Assembly: GCF_963855985.1 (NCBI RefSeq)
Contig: NW_026973566.1
Location: 3,944,501 to 4,008,500, forward strand
Direction: 5' to 3'
From: Ostrinia nubilalis
Lineage: Eukaryota; Arthropoda; Insecta; Lepidoptera; Crambidae
DNA: 64,000 nucleotides
Shown here piece after piece: positions 54,701 through 64,000 of this stretch. The notes below the pieces were generated by a model that was not told the origin of the DNA, searched no databases, and saw nothing but the letters and a program-made list of their open reading frames with translations. Position 1 is the stretch's first letter, and each line of letters opens with the position of its first letter. Position numbers and translations under genes: made by a program.

Positions 54701-54859
54701 AAAACACTGACTGTAACAATAGACAGACTGAAGCCAGCGTATATAGAAAACACAGAGGAGCAAATAAGGTCATCACCGAAATCGAGCACCAACCCTGAAA
54801 CGGTCAGAACAACCAAAAGTGGAAGAACGGTTAGATTCCCGAACCACTATCGACCGTAG
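51728..54859 (+). CDS. Gypsy-B pol
   Basis: This frame is -1 relative to gag and has no internal stop over 1043 residues. In order: protease [15 protein letters not shown] ([21 protein letters not shown]), RNase H ([15 protein letters not shown]), the integrase HHCC module ([15 protein letters not shown]...CQQC), and the DDE core at [19 protein letters not shown] and [12 protein letters not shown]-terminal tail contains GPYKILRRG. No start codon of its own is needed if it is made by frameshifting; the listed start is only the first usable codon in the frame. It appears functional. Confidence 0.9.
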   Translation: MRATMPVPVGKLEGQSVAAVDICQTSQGRLFITDRKTKVQYLVDTGSDVCVYPRSAVRVPQQSKSKFELVAANGTVISTYGYINLTLDLGLRRAFTWRFIIAEVTKPIIGVDMLSHYNLLVDCRQKRLVDAVTHLTVTAAHRVPSQSISSVRTITSDSPYHALLREYPDITRPAGKPIEPKHNTVHYIKTTQGPPVSSRPRRLDPARLKIAKAEFNEMLKNGTARRSESAWSSPLHLARKKDDGWRPCGDYRALNARTVPDRYPVPHIQDFAYQLAGKTVFSTIDLIKAYNQIPVFHEDIPKTAITTPFGMFEFPFMTFGLRNAAQTFQRFIDEALKDFDFCYGYIDDILVYSSSETQHRQHLSQIFKRLSDYGVLININKCVFGQPEVTFLGYSVSADGIRPLDSKVQAIQEFPVPKTVKELRRFLGMMNFYRRFIPKAAPTQAPLNALLAGPKVKSSHPIDWTTELQNAFNDCKTSIAQAALLAHPDSTTELAIQTDASDVAIGAVLQQRKGEGWQPLSFFSRKLSTPQRKYSPYDRELLSIYEAIPYFRYMVEARTFSVYTDHKPITFAFSTRRDKCSPRQFRYLDYISQFTTDIRYVPGKENVVADTLSRVEEIIMPNPLDYQSLARDQKTDQELQDLLQGSTSLRLQRVQMGDTYVYCDTSMDRNRPYITPAYRRQVFHLIHNLSHPSIKATVRSVAERFVWPNMRRDCRQWAKTCQQCQRSKVTRHTTSPTGNFKVPTARFRHVHMDLVGPLPVSNNFRYCLTIVDRYTRWPEAYPLSDMTADTCAAAFISGWVARFGCPEHITTDRGRQFESQLFKSVAATLGASHHTTTAYHPAANGLVERLHRQLKAAITCHATTNWTEVLPLVLLGIRSAWKEDIQSSAAELVFGEPLRLPGQFFSSSSIPDSVISISDFATRLREHISKLTPQPTSRHSNRPFYVPRDLNTSTHVFLRQGPLHKPLQPTYLGPYKILRRGTKTFDIETQGKTLTVTIDRLKPAYIENTEEQIRSSPKSSTNPETVRTTKSGRTVRFPNHYRP

Positions 54860-54882
54860 TCACGGTCTCGGTGGGGGAGTAT

Positions 54883-55461
54883 TGTAGCGTACTGATCCGC
54901 TACCTCTTCCGCTACCGCTTATCATCTTGCGCCAGCGCCTAAAGTGGCATGATGATCAGGCGATTTCACCATCTACGCATAGCTACGACAGCGCGCCGGC
55001 CTGCGCTCCGCCTACGCACAATATGGATGCGTGCGCGCTTTTGTCTTAAGCCACGCCTCCTCGACCGCACGCAACATGGCTGCGCGTGCGCTTTTGTTTA
55101 GCGCCCCGTCGGGTCCGAACGACGTCACGAGTGGGCAGTGTCCATACTCGCATCTTCAAGATGGCCGCAACATTTTGTTGCCGCACGCCACCTCCACTTC
55201 CACGCTTATAAAAGGACGACGAGCCACGGGACGACGACTCACTTCGCGCGCGCCTTTGCATTCACTTGTTTTGATTTGTGTAATTTTAGTACTTGTTGTA
55301 AATATTGTAAAACCGTAAATTATAACCGATTACAGTGAGACTTGTTTCATTTAAATAAATAAATTCCATAATAAATTAATTCATACAGTAGTAAAAATAA
55401 TAGTAAATAAAAAGTAGGTAACACCTAGGTCACACTACACACTACACCTAGGGTTCCTATA
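54883..55461 (+). repeat. Gypsy-B 3' LTR
   Basis: It appears identical to 50312-50890 and is followed by ACAT. Confidence 0.9.
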
Positions 55462-55917
55462 ACATTATTCCCAAAAAAAATATCAAAATAAAAATTTTGC
55501 CTAGTTTAAACTGACTGTACTGAAAAAAAATTTGTACTACGCGAGTGTGGCAAGTGACGTCATAATTTGGCGCATTTAGTAAGGCTTCCAAAATGGTATA
55601 ACACTTTGTAAAATCTTGCTGTAATTGTCGACAATTTTTGTTTATTGGAAATAATCCCGTTTTTAACTTTATCTACCTTGGTTAAAAATATTATTCTAAT
55701 GTGCCCAAAATTCAAGTTTCTGGCTTAGGTGAGGTGGAGAAGCCATTTTAAAAGGTATGAGCGGGACGGAGAGGGCCATCTTACCAAGCAGGGATGTTAT
55801 ATGGATATCCGTAACCGTAACCGAAACTATCGGATATCCGAAATAAAAAAATATCCATAACCGTAACCGAAACTGATTCAAAAGTTACGGATAGTTTCGG
55901 ATAAAGGCGGAGTCTAA

Positions 55918-56054
55918 GGGTACAATTCCAAACAGCAAAACTCTATGAAATCTGCAGTATACACGCCGCAGCTGCAATGCCACGCTGCCGATTTCATAGT
56001 TTTGCAGTTTGCGGTTACAGTTTGCGGTCTGCGGCCCGTCTTGGAATTGTACCT
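55918..56054. mobile_element. 137-bp MITE, TSD TAA
   Basis: GGTACAATTCCAA and its complement bound the element and TAA flanks both sides. This fits PIF/Harbinger-type target preference. Confidence 0.65.
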
Positions 56055-56204
56055 TAAATATTAATATTTGTTACCAACTTGTCTGGCATTCGCTGGCACC
56101 ATCTAACATGCCAGCCTGTTTTACCTTTATCATACATAGGTGTCGTCTTAGTTGGTACATAAAGAAGCTATGTGGGTCACGCTCACGTAGATTTGAAATT
56201 CTAA

Positions 56205-56326
56205 TGTCAGGTAGTTTGATAACTAATGTCAATATTTTGTTATGTGCTTTCACCCGCATCTTATAGAATTAAATCAGTCATTGCTCAGCCCTGTGTTTCA
56301 TTGTACGTGCCTCACAAACGTTTACA
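56205..56326 (+). repeat. Gypsy-C 5' LTR
   Basis: It starts TGTCAGGTAGTTTG and ends AAACGTTTACA, 122 bp. Confidence 0.9.
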
Positions 56327-56411
56327 TGGCGCAGCCGGCAGGATATTCGGCAGTAGATAATTGAAGTAGTAATTCGTATTTTAAAAGTGTTAAAATACAG
56401 AACATTTCGTC

Positions 56412-59400
56412 ATGGAGACAGTGCTCACTCCCCCGTTGCCGTTTAAATACGATGAAAACTCGATTGACACTTCAGGAAGAAATGCAGACTGGATACGTTG
56501 GAAAAAAGGTTTTGAAATTTATTTCAAAGCGTGTCAGCTAAAGGAAAAAAGTCCTGAGATACAAATAAACATATTATTGCACGTAATTGGCGAACAGTGT
56601 CGAGAAGTCGTAGATCAGTCCAACAAAAAATACAATACGCAGCAGCAAGTCATCGACATTTTGGACGACCATTTTAAAGTGAAGAAAAATGTAACGGTCG
56701 AAAGACATAAGTTCTTCACAAGAGGCCAAATGGAAAACGAATCGATTGATCAATACATATATGAACTAAGGAAACTGGCACAATCTTGCGATTTCAACGA
56801 TTTGATGGAAGATTTGATAAAAGATCGGTTGGTATGTGGCGTGAACGATGCTGGAATAAGAGAAAGATTATTGCGGGAAGAAAAGTTAAACTTAGATAAA
56901 GCACAAGAGATTTGCCGAATAGCCACCGTGTCAAGATTATACTCAGAAAATATAAAACAAGAATACGTTCACGAAATAAAATACAACAAAAACAACGGTA
57001 TGAGAATGGCGGTATCGAGAAATTGTGAATATCCTGAAGATGAACAGAGAGAGGTCAATGCTTTGATCTCACGCCGAGGGACCCGAGCTCGAGGCCGCCC
57101 ACACATGCAACATCAGCTGGCGGCCCGCGGAGCAGCGGGACCGTCGTCGGCGTCGCGGGCGTCGGCGCAAGGAGCAGCGGTACGACGTGAAAAAGCCAAC
57201 TGCACGCGATGTGGAGGTGTACATGGACAATATAAATGCCCGGCTTACGGAAAAAAGTGCCTACGGTGCCTGAAAATGAACCATTTTGCTCGTGTCTGTA
57301 ATTATGAGTCAAATGTTTATTGTGTGGAGTCCGAGGAACAGGTAAACAATTTTATTGATAAACGTGTAGATTATTGGAGTGCTATTTTAAAAATTAATAA
57401 TAAATTGGTGCGTTTTAAATTGGATTCTGGTGCAGATGTAAATGTTTTGCCTTTGTATTACTTATCACAAATAGGCGTGTCCAAGAATCAATTGATTAAA
57501 AGTAATACAAAGTTAAGTTCATACTCAGGTGAAACCATACATGTATTAGGGAAAATACATCTTAGAGTTTATTATAAAGAAACCATGTATGTACTGGAAT
57601 TCAAAATAGCTGATGTCCAATCTTGCCCAATTTTAAGTAAACATAGTTGTCTTGAACTAAATTTATTACAGCGTGTCATGTCGATAAAATCATCTAATAG
57701 TGTTCCAGTGTTCTTAGACTCATATCAGGATGTTTTTGAGGGTATAGGCTGTTTACCCGGATATTATAGCATAAAGTTAAAAAATGAAGTGGAACCGGTC
57801 ATACACGCGCCACGAAAGTTACCATTTGCAATAAGGGATGATGTTAAGAAAAAGTTGTTAGAAATGGAAGCTCAAAATATTATTGCGAAAGTAGAAGGCC
57901 CGTCGGAATGGGTGAGTAGTATAACCGTAGTAAAAAAGGCAAATGGTGATTTGAGAATATGCCTAGACCCCAAAGAATTAAATAATGCTATCAAACGCGA
58001 ACACTTTAGATTGCCCACACTTGATGAAATCTTAAGTAAGTTATCTGGTGCCAAATACTTCAGCACACTGGATGCAAGTGCAGGGTTCTGGCAGGTAGCT
58101 TTAGATAATAGCAGTTCACTGTGTACTTTTAACACGCCATTTGGTAGGTACAAATTTTTAAGAATGCCCTATGGTATCTGCTCAGCCTCAGAAGTATTTC
58201 ATAAAAAAATGGTCGAAAATTTCGATGATTTAGAAGGTGTATGTATGTATATAGACGATTTGTTGGTATATGGCAACACTAGGGCCCAGCACGATGAACG
58301 ATTAAAGCAAGTTCTAGAACGATGTCGGAAAATTAATTTAAAACTAAACAAAGATAAATGTAAATTCGGGTTGGAAGAAATAAAATATCTAGGACATAGA
58401 ATTTCTAAGAACGGATTATATCCTGAAGATTCACATCTTACAGCAATCACAAATATGCCAATACCTAAAAATAAAAAAGATGTTGAGAGACTGTTAGGCT
58501 TAGTAACATATGTAGGTTCATTTATACCTAACTTATCGGATAAAACATTGCCTCTAAGAGAATTACTTAGGAAAGAGACAGAATGGCACTGGGATGAAAG
58601 ACATGAGAAATGTGTGCAGGATTTAAAGGCATGTCTAATAACACGGCCCGTGCTTCAGTATTACTGTTTGAAAACACCAATAGTATTGTCAGTGGACGCC
58701 AGCAAAACAGGATTAGGTGCGTGTTTAATGCAAAATAATTTACCAGTGTGTTACGCCTCGAAATCGTTAACTACTACGGAGCAAAGATACGCACAAATAG
58801 AAAAGGAGTTATACGCCTGTCTGTTTGCCTGCGAACGTTTTAATCCTTACATATATGGTCGCGAGGATGTTACCATTGAAACGGATCACAAACCTCTAAT
58901 AAGCATATTTAAAAAGCCAATTGTAGATGCACCCTTACGCTTACAAAAAATGTTGCTGCGATTACAACGCTATTCGTTTAGATTAATATACAAGCCAGGC
59001 AAACATCTATACATAGCAGATGCATTATCTCGTGCCTATGAGCAGTGCGCGGTGATGAGTCAGTCGGCCGCCGCACGCGGCGATGGTACGAGCTCGAGTC
59101 GCGAGCTTGATGAAGTATGCGCAGTGGTCCAGCACGCGGCCCGCGTTACGTCACAATATATCTCGGATGAGCAATTTATAAACATTCAAAAATATACGGA
59201 AATTGATGATGAACTTGTACAGTTAAAAAAGTATATATTGCATGGCTGGCCCATAGAAAACAACAAGGTAGTTGAGGTAGTTAGACCTTATTGTACATAT
59301 AAAGAAAGTCTTTCAACAGCTTACGGTTTAATCTGGAAGGACGACCGGGTCGTTATTCCAAGGTCGTTGCGGAAAGAAATGCTAAATAAAATACATTTAG

Positions 59401-60455
59401 GACATATGGGTTTAGACAAATGTAAGCTAAGAGCTAGGGAATCAGTGTTCTGGCCGCATATCAATAAAGATTTAATTAATCTCATATCAAATTGTGACGT
59501 GTGCCTGTCGCATAGAAAAAATAATCAAAAGGAAGAATTACAGTCGCATGAAATTCCCGATAGGCCTTGGGCTAAGGTAGGCGTTGACTTATTTCAACTA
59601 AAAGGCCTGGATTATTTATTACTGGTAGATTATTACAGCAAATATTTTGAAATAGTTGAACTGCAGTCTACTACAGCTGAAACAGTCGTAAAGTCGTTGA
59701 AAAATATATTTAGTCGTCAGGGTATACCTAACATAGTAATGTCTGATTGTGGTCCTCAATTTTCATGTTTTAAATTTAAAGAATTTGCAAAAACTTGGCA
59801 GTTCCGTCACATAACCTCTTCTCCATATTATCCGCAGTCCAATGGACAGATTGAGCGGACCATACAAACAGTAAAAAATATTATGATTAAGAGTATTGAG
59901 GATGGTACCGACTACCGCCTTGCTTTGTTGGAGTGCTTAAATACTCCATTGAGTACAGACTTGGCTTCTCCTGCAGAGTTACTACAAAGTAGGAAGTTAC
60001 GCGGCATCATTCCACTCAGTAACAAGTTACTAAAACCTAAAATACAAAGAAATGTAAAAAATAATCTATTAAAACGACAATCTAACCAAAAGCTGTATTA
60101 TGATAAAAGTTTTAGAAAATTGTCGAAGTTATCTGTTGGGCAAAAAGTTAAATTTCTAAATGTAATAAAAAATGTGTGGGTTTCAGGAACAATATCACGT
60201 ATATTAGGCGATCGTTCATATGAAATAAAATATTCAAATGGACGCACTACTAAAAGAAACCGTAGACACATCCGTTTAGACACGCGGGATCAAGAGACCG
60301 CGATACAAAACAAAACATGTAACTTTGATTACGACGACATTGCAGTCACCTGTTCCTCCGAACCGCAACGTAATGCAGATAATAGAAATGTGCCTAATCA
60401 ATATGTTACTCGTTTCGGCAGGACAGTGAGGCCACCGAATAAATTGGGATCCTGA
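56412..60455 (+). CDS. Gypsy-C gag-pol polyprotein
   Basis: The ATG at 56412 follows the PBS by about 70 bases; 1347 residues, one frame. The gag part is residues 1-260, with an Ala/Arg-rich stretch near 225-255. Two zinc knuckles (CTRCGGVHGQYKC, CLRCLKMNHFARVC) lie near 264-297. Protease FKLDSGADVNVLP is near 335, RT with YIDDLLVYG near 614, and RNase H (SVDASKTGLGACLMQ) near 765. The integrase zinc module HLGHMGLDKCKL...CDVC comes near 995-1035, then the DDE core at GVDLFQLKG (about 1057), MSDCGPQFS (about 1115) and NGQIERTIQ (about 1147). Gag and pol in one frame without recoding is usual for this clade. No lesion is seen. Confidence 0.92.
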   Translation: METVLTPPLPFKYDENSIDTSGRNADWIRWKKGFEIYFKACQLKEKSPEIQINILLHVIGEQCREVVDQSNKKYNTQQQVIDILDDHFKVKKNVTVERHKFFTRGQMENESIDQYIYELRKLAQSCDFNDLMEDLIKDRLVCGVNDAGIRERLLREEKLNLDKAQEICRIATVSRLYSENIKQEYVHEIKYNKNNGMRMAVSRNCEYPEDEQREVNALISRRGTRARGRPHMQHQLAARGAAGPSSASRASAQGAAVRREKANCTRCGGVHGQYKCPAYGKKCLRCLKMNHFARVCNYESNVYCVESEEQVNNFIDKRVDYWSAILKINNKLVRFKLDSGADVNVLPLYYLSQIGVSKNQLIKSNTKLSSYSGETIHVLGKIHLRVYYKETMYVLEFKIADVQSCPILSKHSCLELNLLQRVMSIKSSNSVPVFLDSYQDVFEGIGCLPGYYSIKLKNEVEPVIHAPRKLPFAIRDDVKKKLLEMEAQNIIAKVEGPSEWVSSITVVKKANGDLRICLDPKELNNAIKREHFRLPTLDEILSKLSGAKYFSTLDASAGFWQVALDNSSSLCTFNTPFGRYKFLRMPYGICSASEVFHKKMVENFDDLEGVCMYIDDLLVYGNTRAQHDERLKQVLERCRKINLKLNKDKCKFGLEEIKYLGHRISKNGLYPEDSHLTAITNMPIPKNKKDVERLLGLVTYVGSFIPNLSDKTLPLRELLRKETEWHWDERHEKCVQDLKACLITRPVLQYYCLKTPIVLSVDASKTGLGACLMQNNLPVCYASKSLTTTEQRYAQIEKELYACLFACERFNPYIYGREDVTIETDHKPLISIFKKPIVDAPLRLQKMLLRLQRYSFRLIYKPGKHLYIADALSRAYEQCAVMSQSAAARGDGTSSSRELDEVCAVVQHAARVTSQYISDEQFINIQKYTEIDDELVQLKKYILHGWPIENNKVVEVVRPYCTYKESLSTAYGLIWKDDRVVIPRSLRKEMLNKIHLGHMGLDKCKLRARESVFWPHINKDLINLISNCDVCLSHRKNNQKEELQSHEIPDRPWAKVGVDLFQLKGLDYLLLVDYYSKYFEIVELQSTTAETVVKSLKNIFSRQGIPNIVMSDCGPQFSCFKFKEFAKTWQFRHITSSPYYPQSNGQIERTIQTVKNIMIKSIEDGTDYRLALLECLNTPLSTDLASPAELLQSRKLRGIIPLSNKLLKPKIQRNVKNNLLKRQSNQKLYYDKSFRKLSKLSVGQKVKFLNVIKNVWVSGTISRILGDRSYEIKYSNGRTTKRNRRHIRLDTRDQETAIQNKTCNFDYDDIAVTCSSEPQRNADNRNVPNQYVTRFGRTVRPPNKLGS

Positions 60456-61286
60456 TGTGAAACAAGACTTCAATCTGCATCTGTGTAATTTAAACTAAAC
60501 AGACAATGTTTAATATTATAATTTCATAGAAATTTTTAATTTTAATAATGTATTTAACTAATCTTAATATTTACACATTTGATAATCAAATATCGTGAAT
60601 AGTTTTGGTTATAATAAATATAATAAAATGCCTATTTCAATGTTTAATATAATAATTTCATAGAAATTTTTAATCTTCAATAATGTATTAATATTTACAC
60701 ATTTGATAATTAAATATCGTGAATTGTATTGGTTATAATAAATATAATAAAATGTCTATTTAAACTTAACATATAACGCACCATCTGATTTAATGTTAAA
60801 AGGATTTAATTAATATATTAATACTAAAATATTTATCCAACTTTATTAAAGGTGTGTAAAACTTGTTGAGGATTATGATGTGGTAATTTAAGCATGTTAT
60901 AAAATTATCAAATAATAGCTAATTGAATTTGTATATACTGTAGGTTATAATTGTTTGAAAAATTGAGAATACTGAAAATACACTGTAATTTAATATAATC
61001 TAATGATAGTGCAGGTAGATACCTAATTAGATACCTATTATAGGCCTTAAGTAAGATCAACTTATTATTATTATATTTAATCTATTTTACGTCTATAATA
61101 CATTGTATTTATTATGAATACAATCAAATACTCATAATTTTAATTATTATGTATATTGCATGAGTTAATTATTTTTAGTAATAATTAAACAAAGAAATGT
61201 CATAAGCTAAATATAAAAGATATTGCATGCTTAATAGGTACCTACTAGTGAAAAACATCAATAATTATGTTTCCTTGGAAGGATGA
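60456..61286 (+). other. Gypsy-C 3' untranslated region with a 130-bp tandem duplication
   Basis: TTTAATATTATAATTTCATA...GGTTATAATAAATATAATAAAATG occurs twice in a row (about 60507-60636 and 60641-60764). The rest is AT-rich up to the purine-rich CCTTGGAAGGATGA before the 3' LTR. Confidence 0.7.
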
Positions 61287-61408
61287 TGTCAGGTAGTTTG
61301 ATAACTAATGTCAATATTTTGTTATGTGCTTTCACCCGCATCTTATAGAATTAAATCAGTCATTGCTCAGCCCTGTGTTTCATTGTACGTGCCTCACAAA
61401 CGTTTACA
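61287..61408 (+). repeat. Gypsy-C 3' LTR
   Basis: It appears identical to 56205-56326 and is followed by CTAA. Confidence 0.9.
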
Positions 61409-62260
61409 CTAATAATTCCGTAACCGAAATTATCCGAAACTTTCGGATAATCTGAAATGATTTCATATCCGTGACCGTAACCGAAACCGGTATAATATTA
61501 TTCTAATATCCGTAACCGTATCCATAACCGAAACTTCATATCCTTATTATCCCTGTTACCAAGTACAAGTGCAGGCAGAGCAGGTAGTAAAGCGCGCGCA
61601 CGGGTGACTTTTGTCACAGTATGTCAACTACTAATTACTGTCATGGTGATAAAAGTTTCTGTGACACGGTAGTCAGTCACAGAAACTTGAATTGTGGGCA
61701 CATTAGAATAATAATTTTTAACCAAAGTAGATAAAGTTAAAAATGGGACTATTTCCAAAAAACCAAAAATTGTCGACAATTACAGCAAAAATTTATCAAG
61801 TGTTTCTACCATTTTAGAATCCTTACTAAATGCGCCAAATTATGACGTCACTTGCCACACTCGCGTAGTACATTTTTTTTTTCAGTACAGTCAGTTTATA
61901 CTAGGCAAAATTTTTATTTTGAAATTTTTTTTGGGAATAATGTAATTTTTTCATCCAAGCTGGAGCAGCTGGTTTTGTAATTTTGATAACAATTTAGAGA
62001 AGCATTATTCAGGGTTACATAACAAAAAAAAAATTTGGAAAAAGTGAAGATTTGTGGCAACACGAGTAAAAGGACCGTCACCTGGAGTAGAATTTTTAGA
62101 TTTTTTTTAAATGCCTATTATTTTGAAAATATGCCGCATAGATTTTTTTTTATATTTTTCTGATAACCAGCACAACTTGCCTCAACACCCAGTTCCGGCT
62201 TGACGTTACATTACGGGACACCCTGTATATTTAGCTAATTATTATTTTATATTTTTTCAT

Positions 62261-62813
62261 ATGGATGATGAATCATTTTTTTCCGCTCATGAATCATTTT
62301 CAACCAGTGACGACTGTTGTTGTCCATGATGTTCCACTTATACCTTGAAGGATATTTTGAACGAAAACTTTTCTAAAACAAAGAAATTTCTAAATACGTG
62401 TCACATTAATGCGCAAAGTAAAAGTAAAAGTGCTTTTTTAAAGCCTACTTACAGAAATAAATGAGTTTTACTGAGTTTTTTTTTACTGAGTATCCCTGCA
62501 CACTATACAGACCTTTATGAGACTTTCTTTGGTGAAAACCTTCATGCCAAACTTGTATCAGAAAGTTGGCTGAAGCCTTGCTTGGCCTCAACATCCTATG
62601 CCCTGCCAGGATTCGTGCTAATTAGGAATGATCGCACTGGCAAGGGTGGTGGTGGTGTTGCCATCTACCTGCGAAGTGATACACCATACAGGGTTCTAGA
62701 AATGTCACCTTCTCTGTACAGTGGTTCCGCTGAATTTATTTTCCTGGAAATAAATGTCAGGGGAGTCAAAGCTGCTCTGGGGGTGGTTTACTGCCCACCT
62801 GGCGTTGACTACC
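62261..62813 (+). pseudogene. ORF2 endonuclease start of the outer CR1-type retrotransposon
   Basis: The ATG at 62261 opens a frame that reaches HINAQS, the usual start of the APE endonuclease in CR1-type elements. After a 72-base insertion (62420-62491) it continues with PAHYTDLYETFF, SESWLKPCLASTSYALPGF, RNDRTGKGGGGVAIYLRS and ALGVVYCPP. An in-frame TGA at 62327 and the insertion make it dead. BEL-2 cuts it at 62813. RT would lie beyond the window. Together with ORF1 at 1-197 and 47327-47808 it defines the outermost element. Confidence 0.75.
62420..62491. mobile_element. 72-bp insertion in the endonuclease, TSD AGT
   Basis: Removing these bases rejoins conserved endonuclease codons. AGT precedes the insert and ends it. 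The content (AAAGCCTACTTACAGAAATA, T-tract) resembles the tail of a short retroelement, but I cannot name it. Confidence 0.5.
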
Positions 62814-63048
62814 TGTACGGTGTACATAATATTGTATTACACTCAAATCATTCCGTCAGCAATTCCGCCGTTTGTACGTTCTAATTCCGTTCAATAAATC
62901 AGTGCTTTCATCGCATTCATAGCAATCACTCGTCATTCTTAGCATTAGCATAACATTGTAATTTACGACATATAGCAATAAACTCTTAACTATCTCAATC
63001 TCCAGTATTTCATTTAGCATTCTTTAGATGTACTTCTCTCACGGTACA
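62814..63048 (+). repeat. BEL-2 5' LTR (probable)
   Basis: It starts TGTACGGTGTACATAAT and ends CACGGTACA, about 235 bp, with several AATAAA signals (62893, 62979). Confidence 0.6.
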
Positions 63049-63410
63049 TCTAAATGGTCCTTCGAGCAGCGGTATCTGCGGGACCTCTCGTGTCGTGATA
63101 TTTCGTCAAGTGAGGAACCGTGGATTTATCAGTGACAAGTTAGCAGTGATCAATATCATCAGCGAGTGATCAGCTCGCTTATCATCAGCAGCACCGAGTG
63201 TTCAGCTCGCCTACTACAGCAACAGCAGCATAAAGGTTCAACAAGCAGGGCACTTGGACAGCGCGTCATCATCGTCAGGTCGCGCCCAGTACCTATCAAC
63301 ATCAAGCAAGCATCCAGCATCAGCATCAGCATCAGCATCAGAAGAATATTATCAAGTAAGATCTTTCCAATAGCTTACTTTCACACTTCTGTCTATCAAA
63401 ATCAGCAGCA

Positions 63411-63905
63411 ATGGAGGTTGAAGAAATATATCTAGCACAAGTTGAAATAAATGAAGCAATCAATAAAATACTTACCAACTACAAAAAAGACGGCCCCGAC
63501 CGTAAAACAGCAGACTACTTCAAACGGCGTTTAGATACATTGGAAGCATATTGGGTAGACTATGAGCACAATCATGATAGGTTATGTACAGAAGCAAGCA
63601 GGAGTCATGCCTATTTTATCAATAAAGAATACGAGCAAACATTGGGAAAGTATAATACTATAAAAACTTTGTTTAATCAGCAGTATCAAGAACTAATGAG
63701 AACAAAAATCTCAACAGTTAAGTACCTCAGGTATTCAAGCACGAGCACAGCAGGACAGGAAAGCAAAATAAGAAGATCATCCAGGTCAGTCAGTAGGACA
63801 ACAGTTACCAAGCAGCCGATCAGATCAGTCAGCAGAGCAACAACAGCAATCAGAGGAAAAGCAAGTTCAGTACAAACATCAGGGGTCATCCAGGAAGCTA
63901 GATGA
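63411..63905 (+). CDS. BEL-2 gag, N-terminal part
   Basis: The ATG is at 63411. DYFKRRLDTLEAYWVDYEHNHDRL, YFINKEYEQTLGKY and QQYQEL are typical of the N-terminus of BEL/Pao gag, a helical particle protein. After a Ser/Arg-rich stretch the frame ends at 63905, but another frame from about 63790 continues to the window end (KLDEMLKKQTANFRAFI), so there is probably a one-base lesion in the low-complexity part. The leader 63166-63400 is rich in CAGCATCAGC-type repeats. Confidence 0.7.
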   Translation: MEVEEIYLAQVEINEAINKILTNYKKDGPDRKTADYFKRRLDTLEAYWVDYEHNHDRLCTEASRSHAYFINKEYEQTLGKYNTIKTLFNQQYQELMRTKISTVKYLRYSSTSTAGQESKIRRSSRSVSRTTVTKQPIRSVSRATTAIRGKASSVQTSGVIQEAR

Positions 63906-64000
63906 AATGTTGAAAAAACAAACAGCAAACTTCAGAGCTTTTATCAGAACAGTTACTAGCATAGACATAGACAACCTGTCGGACAAATGGGAGCTTGAAG

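Larger units (their letters stand above)
50312..55461 (+). mobile_element. Gypsy-B LTR retrotransposon (CsRn1/Kabuki-like)
   Basis: Two 579-bp LTRs (50312-50890, 54883-55461) look identical. The TSD is ACAT (50308-50311, 55462-55465). The PBS TGGTGACCCACGAC (50892) and the polypurine tract GGTGGGGGAGTAT are in place. Gag and pol overlap in different frames. The gag CHCC motif points to the CsRn1 clade. It looks complete and recent. Confidence 0.9.
56205..61408 (+). mobile_element. Gypsy-C LTR retrotransposon (mag-like), intact
   Basis: Short 122-bp LTRs that look identical (56205-56326, 61287-61408), TSD CTAA (56201-56204, 61409-61412), and PBS TGGCGCAGCCGGCA directly after the 5' LTR as in the mag clade. 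A single gag-pol frame fills the element. Everything needed for autonomous retrotransposition appears present. Confidence 0.9.
55789..61555. mobile_element. hAT non-autonomous transposon, TSD TTACCAAG, carrying Gypsy-C
   Basis: The ends CAGGGATGTTATATGGATAT and CAGGGATAATAAGGATATGA (reversed) are flanked by TTACCAAG at 55781-55788 and 61556-61563. Subterminal CCGTAACCGAAAC motifs recur on both sides. Without Gypsy-C it is about 560 bases and also holds a small MITE (55918-56054). Confidence 0.85.
50026..62225. mobile_element. CAGGGTGTCCC foldback element with about 560-bp arms and nested Gypsy-B and hAT
   Basis: The ends CAGGGTGTCCCGTAATGTAA and its complement are flanked by TATA. The left arm is 50026-50311 plus 55466-55730 (split by Gypsy-B) and the right arm is about 61690-62225. 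Shared phrases include AACTGGGTGTTG, ACCAGCTGCTCCA and GTGGCAAGTGACGTCATAAT. The original loop is replaced mostly by the hAT at 55789-61555. There is no transposase. Confidence 0.8.
62814..64000 (+). mobile_element. BEL-2 (BEL/Pao LTR retrotransposon), 5' part
   Basis: A candidate 5' LTR (62814-63048) is followed by TGGTCCTTCGAGCAG at 63055, the primer-binding arrangement common in BEL/Pao elements, and then by a gag-like frame. The 3' LTR lies outside the window, so the LTR limits rest on TG...CA ends and the PBS. Confidence 0.7.

Noticed and set aside
55800..55900. CCGTAACCGAAAC repeats as telomeric DNA
   Set aside because: They are subterminal repeats of the hAT element and recur inverted at its right end.

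Overview
The window is intergenic DNA from an insect, almost certainly a moth or butterfly (Lepidoptera). The clues are the interspersed repeats: Helitron-type repeats ending in GCGGGCGGCCGCTAG, the repeat that begins GGGTTCCGTACC and ends near CTTGGCCGG, and short repeats with 'atagatggcgct'. AT-rich spacers and insect-type BEL/Pao, Gypsy, OTU-bearing non-LTR and ISL2EU elements fit this. I found no convincing host gene, rRNA, tRNA gene or CRISPR array. Essentially all of the 64 kb is transposable elements inserted into one another, and most boundaries can be read from target-site duplications (TSDs).

The outermost layer is an old CR1-type non-LTR retrotransposon on the + strand. Its ORF1 lies at 1-197 and resumes at 47327-47808. 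Its ORF2 (endonuclease) starts at 62261 and is cut at 62813 by a second BEL element (BEL-2, 62814 to the window end). ORF1 is split by a DNA transposon, here called T1 (198-47326, 35-bp terminal inverted repeats, TSD ATTT). T1's own sequence is only about 2 kb; the rest of its 47 kb is later insertions.

Inside T1, left to right: a GC-rich MITE (444-872); a minus-strand OTU-endonuclease-reverse transcriptase non-LTR element (1627-14331, 19-bp TSD) that itself carries Gypsy-A (3664-9640) and a foldback MITE; a Helitron-like repeat (14465-15250); an apparently intact ISL2EU transposon (15483-19310) with a YqaJ-nuclease gene and a THAP-DDE transposase gene; then BEL-1 (19378-42059, TSD CTCCT). 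The 5' LTR of BEL-1 is split by a P-element-like insertion (19578-34531), which holds a non-coding LTR element (LARD, 25478-33321), Helitrons, a foldback element and a hAT MITE. Right of BEL-1 lie nested MITEs with 8-bp TSDs (42298-44469 and 43204-43984), a GGGTTCCGTACC repeat (44569-45716) and a long-TIR element (45871-47021).

Between ORF1 and ORF2 of the outer element sit two CAGGGTG-type foldback elements (47951-49688 and 50026-62225). The second contains Gypsy-B (50312-55461, CsRn1/Kabuki-like) and a hAT element (55789-61555), which in turn carries Gypsy-C (56205-61408, mag-like, one intact 1347-residue gag-pol frame).

The youngest layers appear to be Gypsy-A, -B and -C, whose paired LTRs look identical by eye, followed by the LARD with a few LTR differences. 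ISL2EU, Gypsy-B and Gypsy-C look potentially mobile. The dense mixture of old and young elements in both orientations is what one expects of heterochromatin, a W chromosome or a piRNA cluster; that reading is inference.
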